Position numbers and translations under genes: made by a program. This document shows, piece after piece, positions 50,079-58,589 of a stretch of 58,891 nt of DNA. The notes beneath the pieces were generated by a model that ran no database searches, was not told the DNA's origin, and was given only the letters and a program-made list of their open reading frames with translations. The stretch comes from an uncultured Bacteroidales bacterium (GTDB taxonomy: Bacteria; Bacteroidota; Bacteroidia; Bacteroidales; FEN-979), in assembly GCA_903959905.1 (NCBI GenBank), contig CAJBYO010000045.1:1-58891 (forward strand). Reading direction: 5' to 3'. The stretch's first letter is position 1. Each line of letters starts with the position of its first letter.

Positions 50079-51185
50079 ATGACCATAGATAATTCCCAAA
50101 TAGTTGATGCCCTCAGGCATGTGGATGACCCGGATCTGAAAAAAGATCTGGTTACCCTGAATATGATTGAAAACATTGCCGTTGACGGTAACAAAGTTTC
50201 GTTCGATGTTGTATTGACAACGCCTGCATGCCCGCTGAAAAACCAGATCAGGCAGGCTTGCATTGATGCGATACACGAGTATGTCGATGCAGCGGTTGAA
50301 GTAACGGTTAATATGACCTCGCGGGTTACGTCGCGGCGCAAGGAGACCGACTCCATGCTGAAAGAGGTTAAAAATATCATTGCCGTAGGATCTGGCAAGG
50401 GAGGCGTCGGTAAATCAACCGTTGCCGTAAATCTTGCCATTGCGCTGGCGAAAACCGGGGCAAAAGTCGGCCTTATTGACGCAGATATTTACGGACCATC
50501 CATCCCTATGATGTTCGGCATGATGACCGAACGGCCCAAAGGTTATGATAAAGATGGTAAAACGTATGTGTATCCCTTTGAGAAATTCGGAATCAAGGTA
50601 CTTTCTATCGGCTTTTTTGTTGATCAGTCGAAAGCGCTGATCTGGAGAGGGCCGATGGCATCCATGGCACTCCGCCAGATGTTTACCGATGCCGAGTGGG
50701 GCGCCCTTGACTACATGGTGGTCGACCTTCCGCCGGGAACCGGTGACATTCCGCTTACGCTGATCCAGGACTTTCCGCTTACAGGGGCCATCATTGTGAG
50801 CACCCCGCAGCAGGTTGCCATTGCCGACGTGCGCAAGGCCGCAGATATGTTCCGCAACGACAAGATCAATATTCCCATCCTCGGACTGGTTGAAAATATG
50901 TCATTTTTCTCCCCTCCAGATGCCCCGGAGAAAAAATATTACATCTTTGGTCAGGGCGGATGTGCTAAATTTGCAGAGGAATTGAACATTCCGTTGCTTG
51001 GACAGATCCCCATCGTAGGAGCGATCGCTGACTCCGGTGATGCAGGGGTTCCTATGTCGGTGGATGATCATTCTCCTGTTACAGAGGCTTTTCTGAAGCT
51101 TTGCGAGTCGGTTGCCCAACAGATTGCGATCAGTAATTCGATTCGGGAGATTTTTGGGGGAACGGGTGAGCAGGTGAGCGGGTGA
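50079..51185 (+). CDS. Mrp/NBP35-type Fe-S carrier P-loop ATPase
   Basis: 368 residues. N-terminal MIP18/DUF59 domain (about 1-90, with VLTTPACPLKNQI), then an ATPase with deviant Walker A GKGGVGKST (about 107-115), DADIYGPSIPMMFG and VDLPPGTGD. It loads or carries Fe-S clusters. The C-terminal CxxC of classical Mrp is missing (SPPDAPEKKYYIFGQGGC), as I recall for other Bacteroidota. The last residues (GTGEQVSG) and the stop codon are read from an octamer array. The nfu gene downstream fits a shared Fe-S role. Confidence 0.93.
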   Translation: MTIDNSQIVDALRHVDDPDLKKDLVTLNMIENIAVDGNKVSFDVVLTTPACPLKNQIRQACIDAIHEYVDAAVEVTVNMTSRVTSRRKETDSMLKEVKNIIAVGSGKGGVGKSTVAVNLAIALAKTGAKVGLIDADIYGPSIPMMFGMMTERPKGYDKDGKTYVYPFEKFGIKVLSIGFFVDQSKALIWRGPMASMALRQMFTDAEWGALDYMVVDLPPGTGDIPLTLIQDFPLTGAIIVSTPQQVAIADVRKAADMFRNDKINIPILGLVENMSFFSPPDAPEKKYYIFGQGGCAKFAEELNIPLLGQIPIVGAIADSGDAGVPMSVDDHSPVTEAFLKLCESVAQQIAISNSIREIFGGTGEQVSG

Positions 51186-51317
51186 GCGGGTGAGCGGGTG
51201 AGCGGGAGGACGGGCGGACAAGTGGACGAGCGGACAAGTGGACGAGCGGACAAGTGGACGAGCGGACAAGTGGACGAGCGGACAAGTGGACAAGTGGACA
51301 AGTGGACAAGTGGACAG
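51166..51317. repeat. octamer array, 19 units, over the mrp stop
   Basis: 152 bp, 19 octamers in phase: five GTGAGCNG units, one GAGGACGG, then alternating GCGGACAA/GTGGACGA and finally GTGGACAA runs. The mrp stop TGA (51183-51185) is inside a GTGAGCGG unit. The remaining gap 51318-51373 is AT-rich leader for nfu. Confidence 0.9.
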
Positions 51318-51373
51318 GTAATCTATTCGTGGTTGGTTTTTTATTGTTTTTTTAATCTTCAAATTATATTTCC

Positions 51374-51622
51374 ATGGTTGCAAATACAGAACTGGAATCA
51401 AAAGTTAAGAATGTTTTAGAGCAGATTCGTCCATACCTTCAGGCTGATGGCGGTGATGTTGAATATGTTAACATTACAGAAGACAACACTGTCAATATCA
51501 GGCTACTCGGTATGTGCGGGAATTGTCCTCACAGCCAGATGACCCTTAAGAACGGAATTGAAGCTGCTGTGATCAGGGCTCTTCCTGAGATCAAGTCGGT
51601 GGAATCTGTTGTTGCAGATTAG
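51374..51622 (+). CDS. NifU-like C-terminal domain Fe-S scaffold (Nfu)
   Basis: 82 residues, a single Nfu domain: LEQIRPYLQADGGDVEYV (about 14-31) and the cluster-binding CGNCPHSQMTLKNGIE (about 48-63, CxxC). It carries a [4Fe-4S] cluster between two subunits and passes it to targets. It lies downstream of mrp and converges with nadE, 2 bp between stops. Confidence 0.93.
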   Translation: MVANTELESKVKNVLEQIRPYLQADGGDVEYVNITEDNTVNIRLLGMCGNCPHSQMTLKNGIEAAVIRALPEIKSVESVVAD

Positions 51623-51624
51623 GT

Positions 51625-53352
51625 TTACTGCAGGTACCTGGCAACGATGGGCATACGGCGTCCCATCCCGAAGGCTTTTGGTGAAACCCGAAGGATTGGC
51701 GGGGTTTGATGCCGTTTGTACTCATTGGTGTTGACCAGTTTCAGGACCTTTTTTACCATATTTTCGTCAAATCCTTCCGAGATCAGTTCATCCGGACCTT
51801 TTCTTAATTCAATGTAATTGAATAAGATCTGGTCGAGGATGTCGTAGTCGGGAAGGGAGTCAGAATCTTTCTGTCCGGGCCTTAGTTCTGCGGAAGGCGG
51901 TTTAACTATTGAGTTCAGCGGAATGATCTCCTGTGTTTCGTTTATATGGCGTGCCAGGGCATAAACCTGGGTTTTGTATACATCACCGAGTACCGACAAC
52001 CCACCGCACATGTCGCCGTACAGTGTCCCATACCCAACCGCTGCTTCGCTTTTGTTGGAGGTATTCAGCAGGATATACCCGAATTTGTTGGACAATGCCA
52101 TCAGGATGACCGCGCGGATGCGTGCCTGCATGTTTTCTTCAGCCAGGTTGAAAGGCAGCCCTGCAAACTGAACCTCCAGGGTTTTTTCAAGGGTGTGAAA
52201 AGATTCGGCAATAGGAATGATATCGTATTGAACCTTTAGATTGTCGGCCAGTTTCACGGCATCCGCAATGCTGTGATCCGATGAAAATTGCGACGGAAGC
52301 AGCACTGCCCTTACATTTTCGTTTCCCAGCGCCCGGGCGGCAAGCACCAGGGTCACCGCCGAATCAATGCCACCGGAAAGTCCGAGGATCGCCTTTGAAA
52401 ATCCCATCTTCCTGAAATAGTCGCTGATGCCCATGACGAGGGCGGAGTGGATTAAGGGGATGTGCTGATGTGATGATGTGGTGATTGGCTGTTGAGGTGA
52501 TGTGTTGATGTGATGGTGTGATGATGTGATGATTTGATGATGTGATGATGTGATGATGTGCGGTTGTTCAGGATTGGGGGTGCTTTTCTTTGTGTTTTGC
52601 ATTTCATACACCCCAAAGTCTTCTTCAAACGACTTCAGCTGAACTTCCACCTCTCCTGCGCTGTCCATGACCATGGATCCGCCGTCGAAGATCAGTTCTG
52701 TTTGTGCTCCAACATGGTTGACATAAATCACCGGGAGCTTATAAGTCAATGCATTTCGTAAGAGGATGTCGTGCCGGATTCCGGGCTGGTTGTAATTAAA
52801 CGGTGAAGCGGCAATGTTGATGATCACATCGGGGTTGAGTTTGATCAGATCATCCATGGGGTTGCGGACATAAAGCGGATCGTCCGTAATGTTCCATAAA
52901 TCTTCACATATTGTAAGTGCAAATCTGCAACCCAGGTATTCCACCACCTCATACGGTATCCGGTTTGGTTCAAAATACCTGTATTCATCAAATACATCAT
53001 AGTTTGGAAGCAGCGTTTTATGGGCTTTGGCCAATACCTTCCCGTCGGCAAGGAACCATGCTGTATTATATAGCGGTTTTCCTTTGGGAGCCTGATTTAC
53101 CGAAGGTGCGCCTACAACAGCCGCAATACCATGGCATGCAGCGGCGATGAGGTGCACTGATTCGTCGCAACGCCGGAGGAAATCGTTAAATTCAAGGAAG
53201 TCACGTGGGGGATAGCCGCATACCGAGAGTTCGGAAAAGATCACCAGGTCGGCCTTTGCTGATTTAGCCTGCCCGATGGATGCAATAATCCGTGAAGTGT
53301 TTCCGGCGAAATCACCTACATGAAAGTTGAGTTGGGCCAGTGCTATCTTCAT
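51625..53352 (-). CDS. nadE: glutamine-dependent NAD+ synthetase
   Basis: 575 residues. N-terminal nitrilase-type glutaminase with the triad Glu41 (SELSVCGYP), Lys112 (KAHKTLLPN) and Cys149 (TICEDLW). C-terminal synthetase with the P-loop SGGIDS (about 326-331) and NTSNKSEAAVGYGT. It makes NAD+ from nicotinate adenine dinucleotide, with ammonia passed between domains. Residues about 264-298 are a Ser/His/Thr-rich stretch encoded by 13 octamers (52456-52559) exactly at the interdomain linker. Confidence 0.95.
   Translation of the reverse strand: MKIALAQLNFHVGDFAGNTSRIIASIGQAKSAKADLVIFSELSVCGYPPRDFLEFNDFLRRCDESVHLIAAACHGIAAVVGAPSVNQAPKGKPLYNTAWFLADGKVLAKAHKTLLPNYDVFDEYRYFEPNRIPYEVVEYLGCRFALTICEDLWNITDDPLYVRNPMDDLIKLNPDVIINIAASPFNYNQPGIRHDILLRNALTYKLPVIYVNHVGAQTELIFDGGSMVMDSAGEVEVQLKSFEEDFGVYEMQNTKKSTPNPEQPHIITSSHHQIITSSHHHINTSPQQPITTSSHQHIPLIHSALVMGISDYFRKMGFSKAILGLSGGIDSAVTLVLAARALGNENVRAVLLPSQFSSDHSIADAVKLADNLKVQYDIIPIAESFHTLEKTLEVQFAGLPFNLAEENMQARIRAVILMALSNKFGYILLNTSNKSEAAVGYGTLYGDMCGGLSVLGDVYKTQVYALARHINETQEIIPLNSIVKPPSAELRPGQKDSDSLPDYDILDQILFNYIELRKGPDELISEGFDENMVKKVLKLVNTNEYKRHQTPPILRVSPKAFGMGRRMPIVARYLQ
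52456..52559. repeat. in-gene GATGATGT octamer array in nadE, 13 units
   Basis: 104 bp, 13 octamers in phase: GGGGATGT, GCTGATGT, GATGATGT, GGTGATTG, GCTGTTGA, GGTGATGT, GTTGATGT, GATGGTGT, then five of GATGATGT/GATGATTT. In frame on the nadE coding strand, at the linker of glutaminase and synthetase domains. Confidence 0.85.
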
Positions 53353-53361
53353 CGCAGGATA

Positions 53362-54048
53362 CTAGAAGAGGAACCCGATGTTGAGTTCAACGAAATTGAG
53401 CTGACTTTTTTCATCCAGGTTTGACTTGGCATTGATGCCTGTAAAGAGATTATTCAGTGCATTTGAATAGGACACCCCAATCAGGATCCTCGACGATTCA
53501 TCAATGCTGTATTCACAGCCTACACCAACCAGTACAGACTCACGGATTAGGGTCGTTCCGTAATTAAAATTTTCAGGACTTCCCATATCAGGTATTGCAG
53601 GGGTAACTTCATCCTTGACAGTTGCTTTCAGGCGAAAACCCGTCCCGAGGCCAATCTGTCCGAAATAGCTGATTTTTCCAAAGGGTTTGGTTTTCATTTT
53701 GATCATCAGTGGAATTTCCAGGTAAAGGAAGTTGTATTTCCTGAATATCTCTGAATTGGGATTGTTAACATCCAGGGAGTCAAAATAATTTAACTTCCCG
53801 TTGATAAACTGAAAATTAAAGCCGGTGGAAAGTGCATAATTTTCGGCAAAATAAAAATCGCTGATAAATCCAATGGTTGCACCCATCTTTGCCCCGTCGG
53901 ATTTGTAGCCTTTTGTACTGGGACTCATCCAGCCAAGGTTTGGTGCTACTTTCAATCCAAGTTTCAGCGGAGATTTTCCCTGGCTGTATGTTACTATGGG
54001 GGTGCAGAACAGCATAAGGATGAAAGCGGTGGTAAAAAGTCTTCTCAT
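53362..54048 (-). CDS. PorT-like outer-membrane beta-barrel protein
   Basis: 228 residues from the ATG at 54046-54048, giving a clean signal peptide (MRRLFTTAFILMLFCTPIVTYSQ). The barrel has alternating aromatic strands (LKLGLKVAPNLGWMSP, YALSTGFNFQFINGKL, YLEIPLMIKMKTKPFG, GVGCEYSIDESSRILIGVSY) and ends in LNIGFLF, a terminal Phe as outer-membrane proteins show. YLEIPLMIK is typical of PorT-family barrels. The longer ORF start is unlikely. A TACTTTTG -7 match lies at 54086-54093 on the minus strand. Confidence 0.82.
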   Translation of the reverse strand: MRRLFTTAFILMLFCTPIVTYSQGKSPLKLGLKVAPNLGWMSPSTKGYKSDGAKMGATIGFISDFYFAENYALSTGFNFQFINGKLNYFDSLDVNNPNSEIFRKYNFLYLEIPLMIKMKTKPFGKISYFGQIGLGTGFRLKATVKDEVTPAIPDMGSPENFNYGTTLIRESVLVGVGCEYSIDESSRILIGVSYSNALNNLFTGINAKSNLDEKSQLNFVELNIGFLF

Positions 54049-54243
54049 AAAGGGATATCTGTTGAAATTGTTTAAAACTCCATCGCAAAAGTAGCTATTA
54101 ATCATCCAGTCATTCATTGAATCTTTATAATTTTATCCAAAAATAATCAACCGGGAGATGCGTTAGTTAACAGCCAATGTAATTCCTGGAGGAGAGCATA
54201 GGTGCAGGATTTATGCCGTGAAATTTTAATTAAAGGGTTTAAC

Positions 54244-55242
54244 ATGCGTTTGGTTGCTGTTTGTTCAGGATTATGCCTGCTGATACTGGCGGGTTGCGGG
54301 GGTGGAAAACACCGGCTTGAGGTGAATGTATCAGATGTCGCACTGGCAGATGTGAAAATTCACAGGTACGATATTGACCTGTTCAATGTTAACCGGGGCC
54401 AGCTGCAGCAAGGACTTGAGGCCTTGCGGCCAGCTTACCGTTTTTTCCTGGAAACCGATTTGTCCGACCCGGGAAAGTTGTCGGAAATGCAGTCGTACCT
54501 TGATAGCCCGCGGAATGCCGGATTTTTTGCGGCTGTTGACAGTCAGTACAACCGGGTGCAGGGAATTGAAAAGGATCTGACACTCGCCATGAAGCATTAC
54601 CTTTATTACTATCCTGGTGCCAAGGTCCCGAGGGTGTATGCGTATATTTCAGGAGGTGAATATAATTACCCGGTTCAGTTTGCTGACAGTGTTTTGTTGA
54701 TCGGGTTTGATAATTACCTGGGAAAAGATTTCAAACCCTACGTGTCTGACGGCCTGCCAGCTTACAGGATCAACAGGATGACTGCTGATCATGTGGTTCC
54801 TGATTGCATGAAAGTGCTCGGAAGAATAAATTATCCGCAGCAATTTCCCGGCAACAACCTGCTGGAACAGATGGTTGAAGCCGGTAAGTATCTCCTTTTC
54901 GTGGATGCCATGATGCCGGATGCGGCAAACAACCTGAAGATCGGTTATTCTGCAAAGCAACACGACTGGATCGTAAAGAATGAAGCCCATGTATGGGCGG
55001 CAATCATTGAAAACAGGATGCTTTTTACCACCGACGGAAAGCTGATCAGGACATTCATGGCCGATGGACCCTTTACCGCCGAATTTTCCAAAGACGCACC
55101 ATCACGCCTCGGCGAATGGTTTGGCTGGCAAATCGTAAAGAACTACTACGAGAAACAATCCGGTGTCACCCTTCAGGAGCTGATGAATGAAAAAGATGCG
55201 CAGAAGATATTGAGCGGGTCGGGGTATAAGCCGGAGAAGTGA
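54244..55242 (+). CDS. gldB: gliding motility lipoprotein GldB-like
   Basis: 332 residues from the ATG at 54244, which gives a proper lipoprotein signal (MRLVAVCSGLCLLILAGCGG, lipobox LAGC). The body matches GldB: HRYDIDLFNV, VYAYISGGEYNYPVQF, LLIGFDNYLG, MPDAANNLKIGYS, EARLGEW-like SRLGEWFGWQIVKNYY. GldB is needed for gliding in Flavobacterium but occurs widely in Bacteroidota. Neighbouring nadE is a known companion in several genomes, as I recall. The stop TGA is inside the unit GTGAGGC of a heptamer array. Confidence 0.85.
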   Translation: MRLVAVCSGLCLLILAGCGGGKHRLEVNVSDVALADVKIHRYDIDLFNVNRGQLQQGLEALRPAYRFFLETDLSDPGKLSEMQSYLDSPRNAGFFAAVDSQYNRVQGIEKDLTLAMKHYLYYYPGAKVPRVYAYISGGEYNYPVQFADSVLLIGFDNYLGKDFKPYVSDGLPAYRINRMTADHVVPDCMKVLGRINYPQQFPGNNLLEQMVEAGKYLLFVDAMMPDAANNLKIGYSAKQHDWIVKNEAHVWAAIIENRMLFTTDGKLIRTFMADGPFTAEFSKDAPSRLGEWFGWQIVKNYYEKQSGVTLQELMNEKDAQKILSGSGYKPEK

Positions 55243-55343
55243 GGCGTGACGCGTGACGGGTGACGGGTGACAGGTGACGCGTGACAGGTGACGCGTGACA
55301 GGTGACAGGTGTCAATTGCCAAATGTCAAATGAGGGGTGACCG
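55239..55343. repeat. GTGACNN heptamer array, 15 units, over the gldB stop
   Basis: 105 bp, 15 heptamers in phase starting with GTGAGGC, whose TGA is the gldB stop (55240-55242). The far end decays (GTGTCAA, TTGCCAA, ATGTCAA, ATGAGGG, GTGACCG) but stays in phase. Confidence 0.88.
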
Positions 55344-55352
55344 GGAATTTTT

Positions 55353-55424
55353 GTCAGCCAGTCCGCCAGTCCGCTTGTCCGCTCAATTACCAGTTCACCC
55401 GCTCACTCGCTCACCCGTTCCCCC
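55353..55424. repeat. octamer array, 9 units, between gldB and comM
   Basis: 72 bp in phase: GTCAGCCA, GTCCGCCA, GTCCGCTT, GTCCGCTC, AATTACCA, GTTCACCC, GCTCACTC, GCTCACCC, GTTCCCCC. Together with the heptamer array it occupies most of the 257-bp gap 55243-55499, the rest being a T/C-rich leader of comM. Confidence 0.75.
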
Positions 55425-55499
55425 CATTGTTAATAACTTTCCCCTATTCCCCCACAACCTTTTCCCTTTTTTCCGATTAAGCAGGAAAACTCTTTGCTT

Positions 55500-57038
55500 A
55501 TGCTGGTAAAAACGTTTGGAAGTGCCGTGTTCGGCATCAGGGCCATCACTGTAACCGTGGAGGTCTATATGGATCAGGGGATCCAGTTTTTTATGGTCGG
55601 GTTGCCCGATAATGCTGTGAAAGAGAGCCATCAGCGGATCGAATCTGCCTTGCGCAACAACGGTCAGCGAATTCCCGGTAAAAAGATCATCATCAACATG
55701 GCCCCGGCCGATATCCGGAAAGAGGGTTCTTCCTATGATCTAACCATCGCCATTGGGATCCTTGCTGCGAACGAGATCATCAAAACGGACAAACTTGGTC
55801 AGTACATGATCATGGGGGAACTCTCCCTCGATGGGGGATTGCTTCCCATTAAAGGGGCGCTTCCCATTGCCATCGAAGCGCAGCAAAAGGGGTTTAAGGG
55901 AATCCTGCTGCCTGTTCAGAATGCACGTGAAGCTGCCATCGTCAGTGAAATTGAGGTGTATGGAATCTCGTCAATAACCGAGGTGATCGGCTTTTTTAAC
56001 GATGAAATCAAATTGTCGCGAACCGTCGTGGATGCGCAGGATGAATTTACCGCCCAGGTTTCGAGGTATGAGCATGATTTTGCCGATGTCAAAGGCCAGG
56101 AGAATATCAAAAGGGCACTGGAGATCGGGGCGGCGGGAGGCCACAATGTGATACTCATCGGCCCCCCGGGATCAGGGAAGACCATGCTGGCAAAGCGGAT
56201 CCCGTCAATCCTGCCTCCGCTGAACCTGCAGGAGGCCCTGGAAACAACGAAAATACACTCTGTGGCAGGCAAATTAGGGAGTCATCGCGCCCTGCTGGCG
56301 ATGCGGCCCTTCAGATCACCCCATCATACGATTTCGAACACCGCATTGGTTGGAGGGGGCAGCATTCCACAGCCGGGAGAAATTTCATTGTCACATAATG
56401 GTGTACTTTTCCTGGATGAACTACCTGAATTTAAGAGGACTGTGCTTGAAGTACTGCGGCAACCCATGGAGGATCGGGTGGTCACGATTTCAAGGGCAAA
56501 AATGACACTGGAATTTCCGGCAAGTTTCATGCTGATCGCGGCCATGAATCCTTGCCCTTGCGGGTATTACAACCATCCGTCCATTCCATGCCAGTGTAAA
56601 TCGGGCGATGTGCAGAAATACATCAACAGGATCTCCGGGCCGTTGTTTGACCGCATCGACATTCATATTGAGGTTGTACCTGTTGATTTCAAACGGTTAA
56701 GCGAAGTTCGTGAAACCGAACAAAGCAGTACCATCAGGGATCGTGTGATCATGGCCAGGCTGATCCAGCAAAAACGCTTTGAAGGCATGGAGGGGATTCA
56801 CAGCAATTCACAACTTCCGGCACGCATGCTTCGTGAAGTATGCAGAATTACCGAGGCCGGGAACCAGCTTTTAAAAACTGCCATGGATAAACTGGGACTT
56901 TCTGCCAGGGCTTATGACCGGATACTGAAAGTTTCGCGCACCATTGCAGATCTGGATCAGTCGCCCGACATACGGGTGGAGCACCTGTCGGAAGCAATTA
57001 ATTACCGGTCGTTGGACAGGGACAGTTGGGGGCGTTGA
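55500..57038 (+). CDS. comM: YifB/ComM-family Mg-chelatase-like AAA+ ATPase
   Basis: 512 residues from the ATG at 55500. N-terminal Lon-like ChlI domain (about 1-165; MVGLPDNAVKESHQRIESAL), AAA+ core with Walker A GPPGSGKTM (about 219-227), Walker B VLFLDELPEF (about 301-310) and arginine-finger region RQPMEDRVVTISRA, a zinc-type NPCPCGYY...PCQCKSG, and the C-terminal helical domain. ComM is a branch-migration helicase in natural transformation in Vibrio; other bacteria keep it widely. It ends 6 bp before the inverted-repeat unit with GxxExxY. Confidence 0.93.
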   Translation: MLVKTFGSAVFGIRAITVTVEVYMDQGIQFFMVGLPDNAVKESHQRIESALRNNGQRIPGKKIIINMAPADIRKEGSSYDLTIAIGILAANEIIKTDKLGQYMIMGELSLDGGLLPIKGALPIAIEAQQKGFKGILLPVQNAREAAIVSEIEVYGISSITEVIGFFNDEIKLSRTVVDAQDEFTAQVSRYEHDFADVKGQENIKRALEIGAAGGHNVILIGPPGSGKTMLAKRIPSILPPLNLQEALETTKIHSVAGKLGSHRALLAMRPFRSPHHTISNTALVGGGSIPQPGEISLSHNGVLFLDELPEFKRTVLEVLRQPMEDRVVTISRAKMTLEFPASFMLIAAMNPCPCGYYNHPSIPCQCKSGDVQKYINRISGPLFDRIDIHIEVVPVDFKRLSEVRETEQSSTIRDRVIMARLIQQKRFEGMEGIHSNSQLPARMLREVCRITEAGNQLLKTAMDKLGLSARAYDRILKVSRTIADLDQSPDIRVEHLSEAINYRSLDRDSWGR

Positions 57039-57044
57039 ATATTT

Positions 57045-57490
57045 AACCACAAAGGCGAAGAAGGATGCACGAAGGCGCACAAAGGGAGGTTGTTTTTAAG
57101 CAGATAATGGATGCTGCTTTTTTTGTTCATTCGGAGCTTGGACCGGGATTGCTTGAAAACGCTTATGAACAGTGTTTGTATTATGAGCTAACCAGAAGAG
57201 GGCTGAAGGTTGAAAAACAAAAGGGCATGCCATTGATGTTTTGTGATATTAAGATGGACCTGGGTTACAGACTGGATTTATTTGTTGAAGATGAAATTAT
57301 TGTAGAGGTCAAAGCCGTTGAAGCGCTGCATGATGTTCACCTGGCACAGATTTTAACATATATGAAAATTTCCGACTGCAGACTGGGCCTGCTCGTTAAT
57401 TTTAACCACCGTCACCTCAAAGAAGGCATCCGTCGTGTTATCCGATAACCCTTTGTGCGCCTTCGTGTATCCTTATTCGCCTTTGTGGTT
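57045..57490. mobile_element. 446-bp inverted-repeat unit carrying a GxxExxY gene
   Basis: Left repeat 57045-57086 and right repeat 57449-57490 are 42-bp inverted copies with two mismatches, both starting AACCACAAAGGCG on their outer side. The ORF between them starts inside the left repeat and its stop codon ends one base before the right repeat. Three further copies of the repeat lie at 58615-58656 and 58744-58785. The compact build (repeat, gene, repeat) and extra deleted copies argue for a mobile or recombining unit. No transposase, and no clear target duplication, was seen. Confidence 0.6.
57065..57448 (+). CDS. GxxExxY-family protein (PD-(D/E)XK nuclease-like fold)
   Basis: 127 residues. 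The naming motif G28-x-x-E31-x-x-Y34 sits in ELGPGLLENAYEQCLYYEL. A nuclease-like core follows: GYRLDLFVEDEIIVEVKA with Asp71 and E81-x-K83, as in PD-(D/E)xK folds. The end (LGLLVNFNHRHLKEGIRRVI) is typical. Biochemical function is not known to me. The first seven or so residues (MHEGAQR) are read from the left inverted repeat, so the true start may be further in or supplied by the repeat. It lies directly after comM. Confidence 0.85.
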   Translation: MHEGAQREVVFKQIMDAAFFVHSELGPGLLENAYEQCLYYELTRRGLKVEKQKGMPLMFCDIKMDLGYRLDLFVEDEIIVEVKAVEALHDVHLAQILTYMKISDCRLGLLVNFNHRHLKEGIRRVIR

Positions 57491-57547
57491 TGGTAAGAAA
57501 ACTTAGATAAACCCCTTTACTTTTTAAAGATTTTTTAGATTTAGTAA

Positions 57548-58150
57548 TTAGAAACTTTTACCAAAACTCATTCCGAACCAGTAACCAATTTTTTTCGGAA
57601 CTGTTGTGTAAACGTCAACCTCCTCGCTCATTGTCTTGAAATTAATTAATGGTGTAAAGTTGAATCGAAATACAAAGCCTTTGGGTTTCTGAACCCTGAT
57701 ACCGGCATTGAAGACAAGTAGCGGGTCGAAGTAGGACCCTGCTGGATGATAAATTGTCTGATTAACCTGGACAATAAACCAAAAGTTGTATACTTCGGTC
57801 CAGGAATTCCACCTGGTGTAAGAGATATTTGTTCCGACTCCACATTCAAAAGCAAATTTATTCGATAACTGGTAAATTCCATTGATCAGTAGGGGAAACG
57901 AGATAGTTTGATAACGACCGGGTTTAATGCCGACTCCCGATCTTGCAGTGAGGTAAAAATCCCCTTTATGGAGGAATACCCTTTCATAATTCAGTGAACC
58001 CATACCCATTGAATGGCCGACCAATTCAAGGTAAATGCTGTTCTTCGGAAAGGGCAGGTGTGATCTTAAATGCATGACTGTGTCAATTTGGGCCATCAAA
58101 GGATTAATGCAAACCAATCCGGTAAAAATGGTTAAGAGTAATTTTTTCAT
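57548..58150 (-). CDS. hypothetical outer-membrane barrel protein
   Basis: 200 residues with a signal peptide (MKKLLLTIFTGLVCINPLMAQ). Alternating hydrophobic/aromatic strands (IYLELVGHSMGMGSLNYERVF, FYLTARSGVGIKPG, FVFRFNFTPLINF) and a terminal WFGMSFGKSF with final Phe indicate an outer-membrane barrel of about eight strands. No known family name. It is monocistronic by context; the 3' side is the inverted-repeat unit. Confidence 0.7.
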   Translation of the reverse strand: MKKLLLTIFTGLVCINPLMAQIDTVMHLRSHLPFPKNSIYLELVGHSMGMGSLNYERVFLHKGDFYLTARSGVGIKPGRYQTISFPLLINGIYQLSNKFAFECGVGTNISYTRWNSWTEVYNFWFIVQVNQTIYHPAGSYFDPLLVFNAGIRVQKPKGFVFRFNFTPLINFKTMSEEVDVYTTVPKKIGYWFGMSFGKSF

Positions 58151-58351
58151 TGTTAATTTTTTTATCAGTCTGTTCAGAAATTAAAATTACAATCGCAAAG
58201 GATCAGGACAAAACGGTTTTCGGCCGGAGAATGCAGCGAGATGGGTAATATTGCTAATTCAAATGAACAAATAGGCCAGTTGGGGATAGTTTTAATAAAT
58301 TTCGCAACCCATCCCTTTACTTTTATACACTTTTAGTGGTTTCTGCAAAAT

Positions 58352-58389
58352 AAAACTGCTTGACTGGTGAAAATCAATACAGCAGTTTT
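58352..58389. other. hairpin of unknown role
   Basis: AAAACTGCT (58352-58360) and AGCAGTTTT (58381-58389) can pair around a 20-nt loop, with A/T flanks. It may be a terminator or part of a repeat. Nothing else was recognised in the gap 58151-58450. Confidence 0.35.
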
Positions 58390-58457
58390 GTTTTATTATC
58401 TACTAATGCAGTAGTGCATGGATCTCCATCACAAAAATACAGATAGAGAATATTTGG

Positions 58458-58533
58458 TTGGTTGGCGCGGGAAGCATTCCCCAGTCTGCAGAAATTTTAC
58501 TTTCTCACAAGGGCGTTTTATTCCTGGATGAAC
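58458..58533 (+). pseudogene. fragment of a second comM-like gene (Walker B region)
   Basis: The translation LVGAGSIPQSAEILLSHKG followed by VLFLDEL matches comM residues about 283-307 (LVGGGSIPQPGEISLSHNG, VLFLDEL) with five or so changes. The reading frame then runs into unrelated sequence. It is a remnant of a duplicated, diverged comM, not a working gene. Confidence 0.8.
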
Positions 58534-58589
58534 TAAAATATAAACATTTGTACCATTGTATAATTGGAGCTAAGCTACAGACTCAAGAA

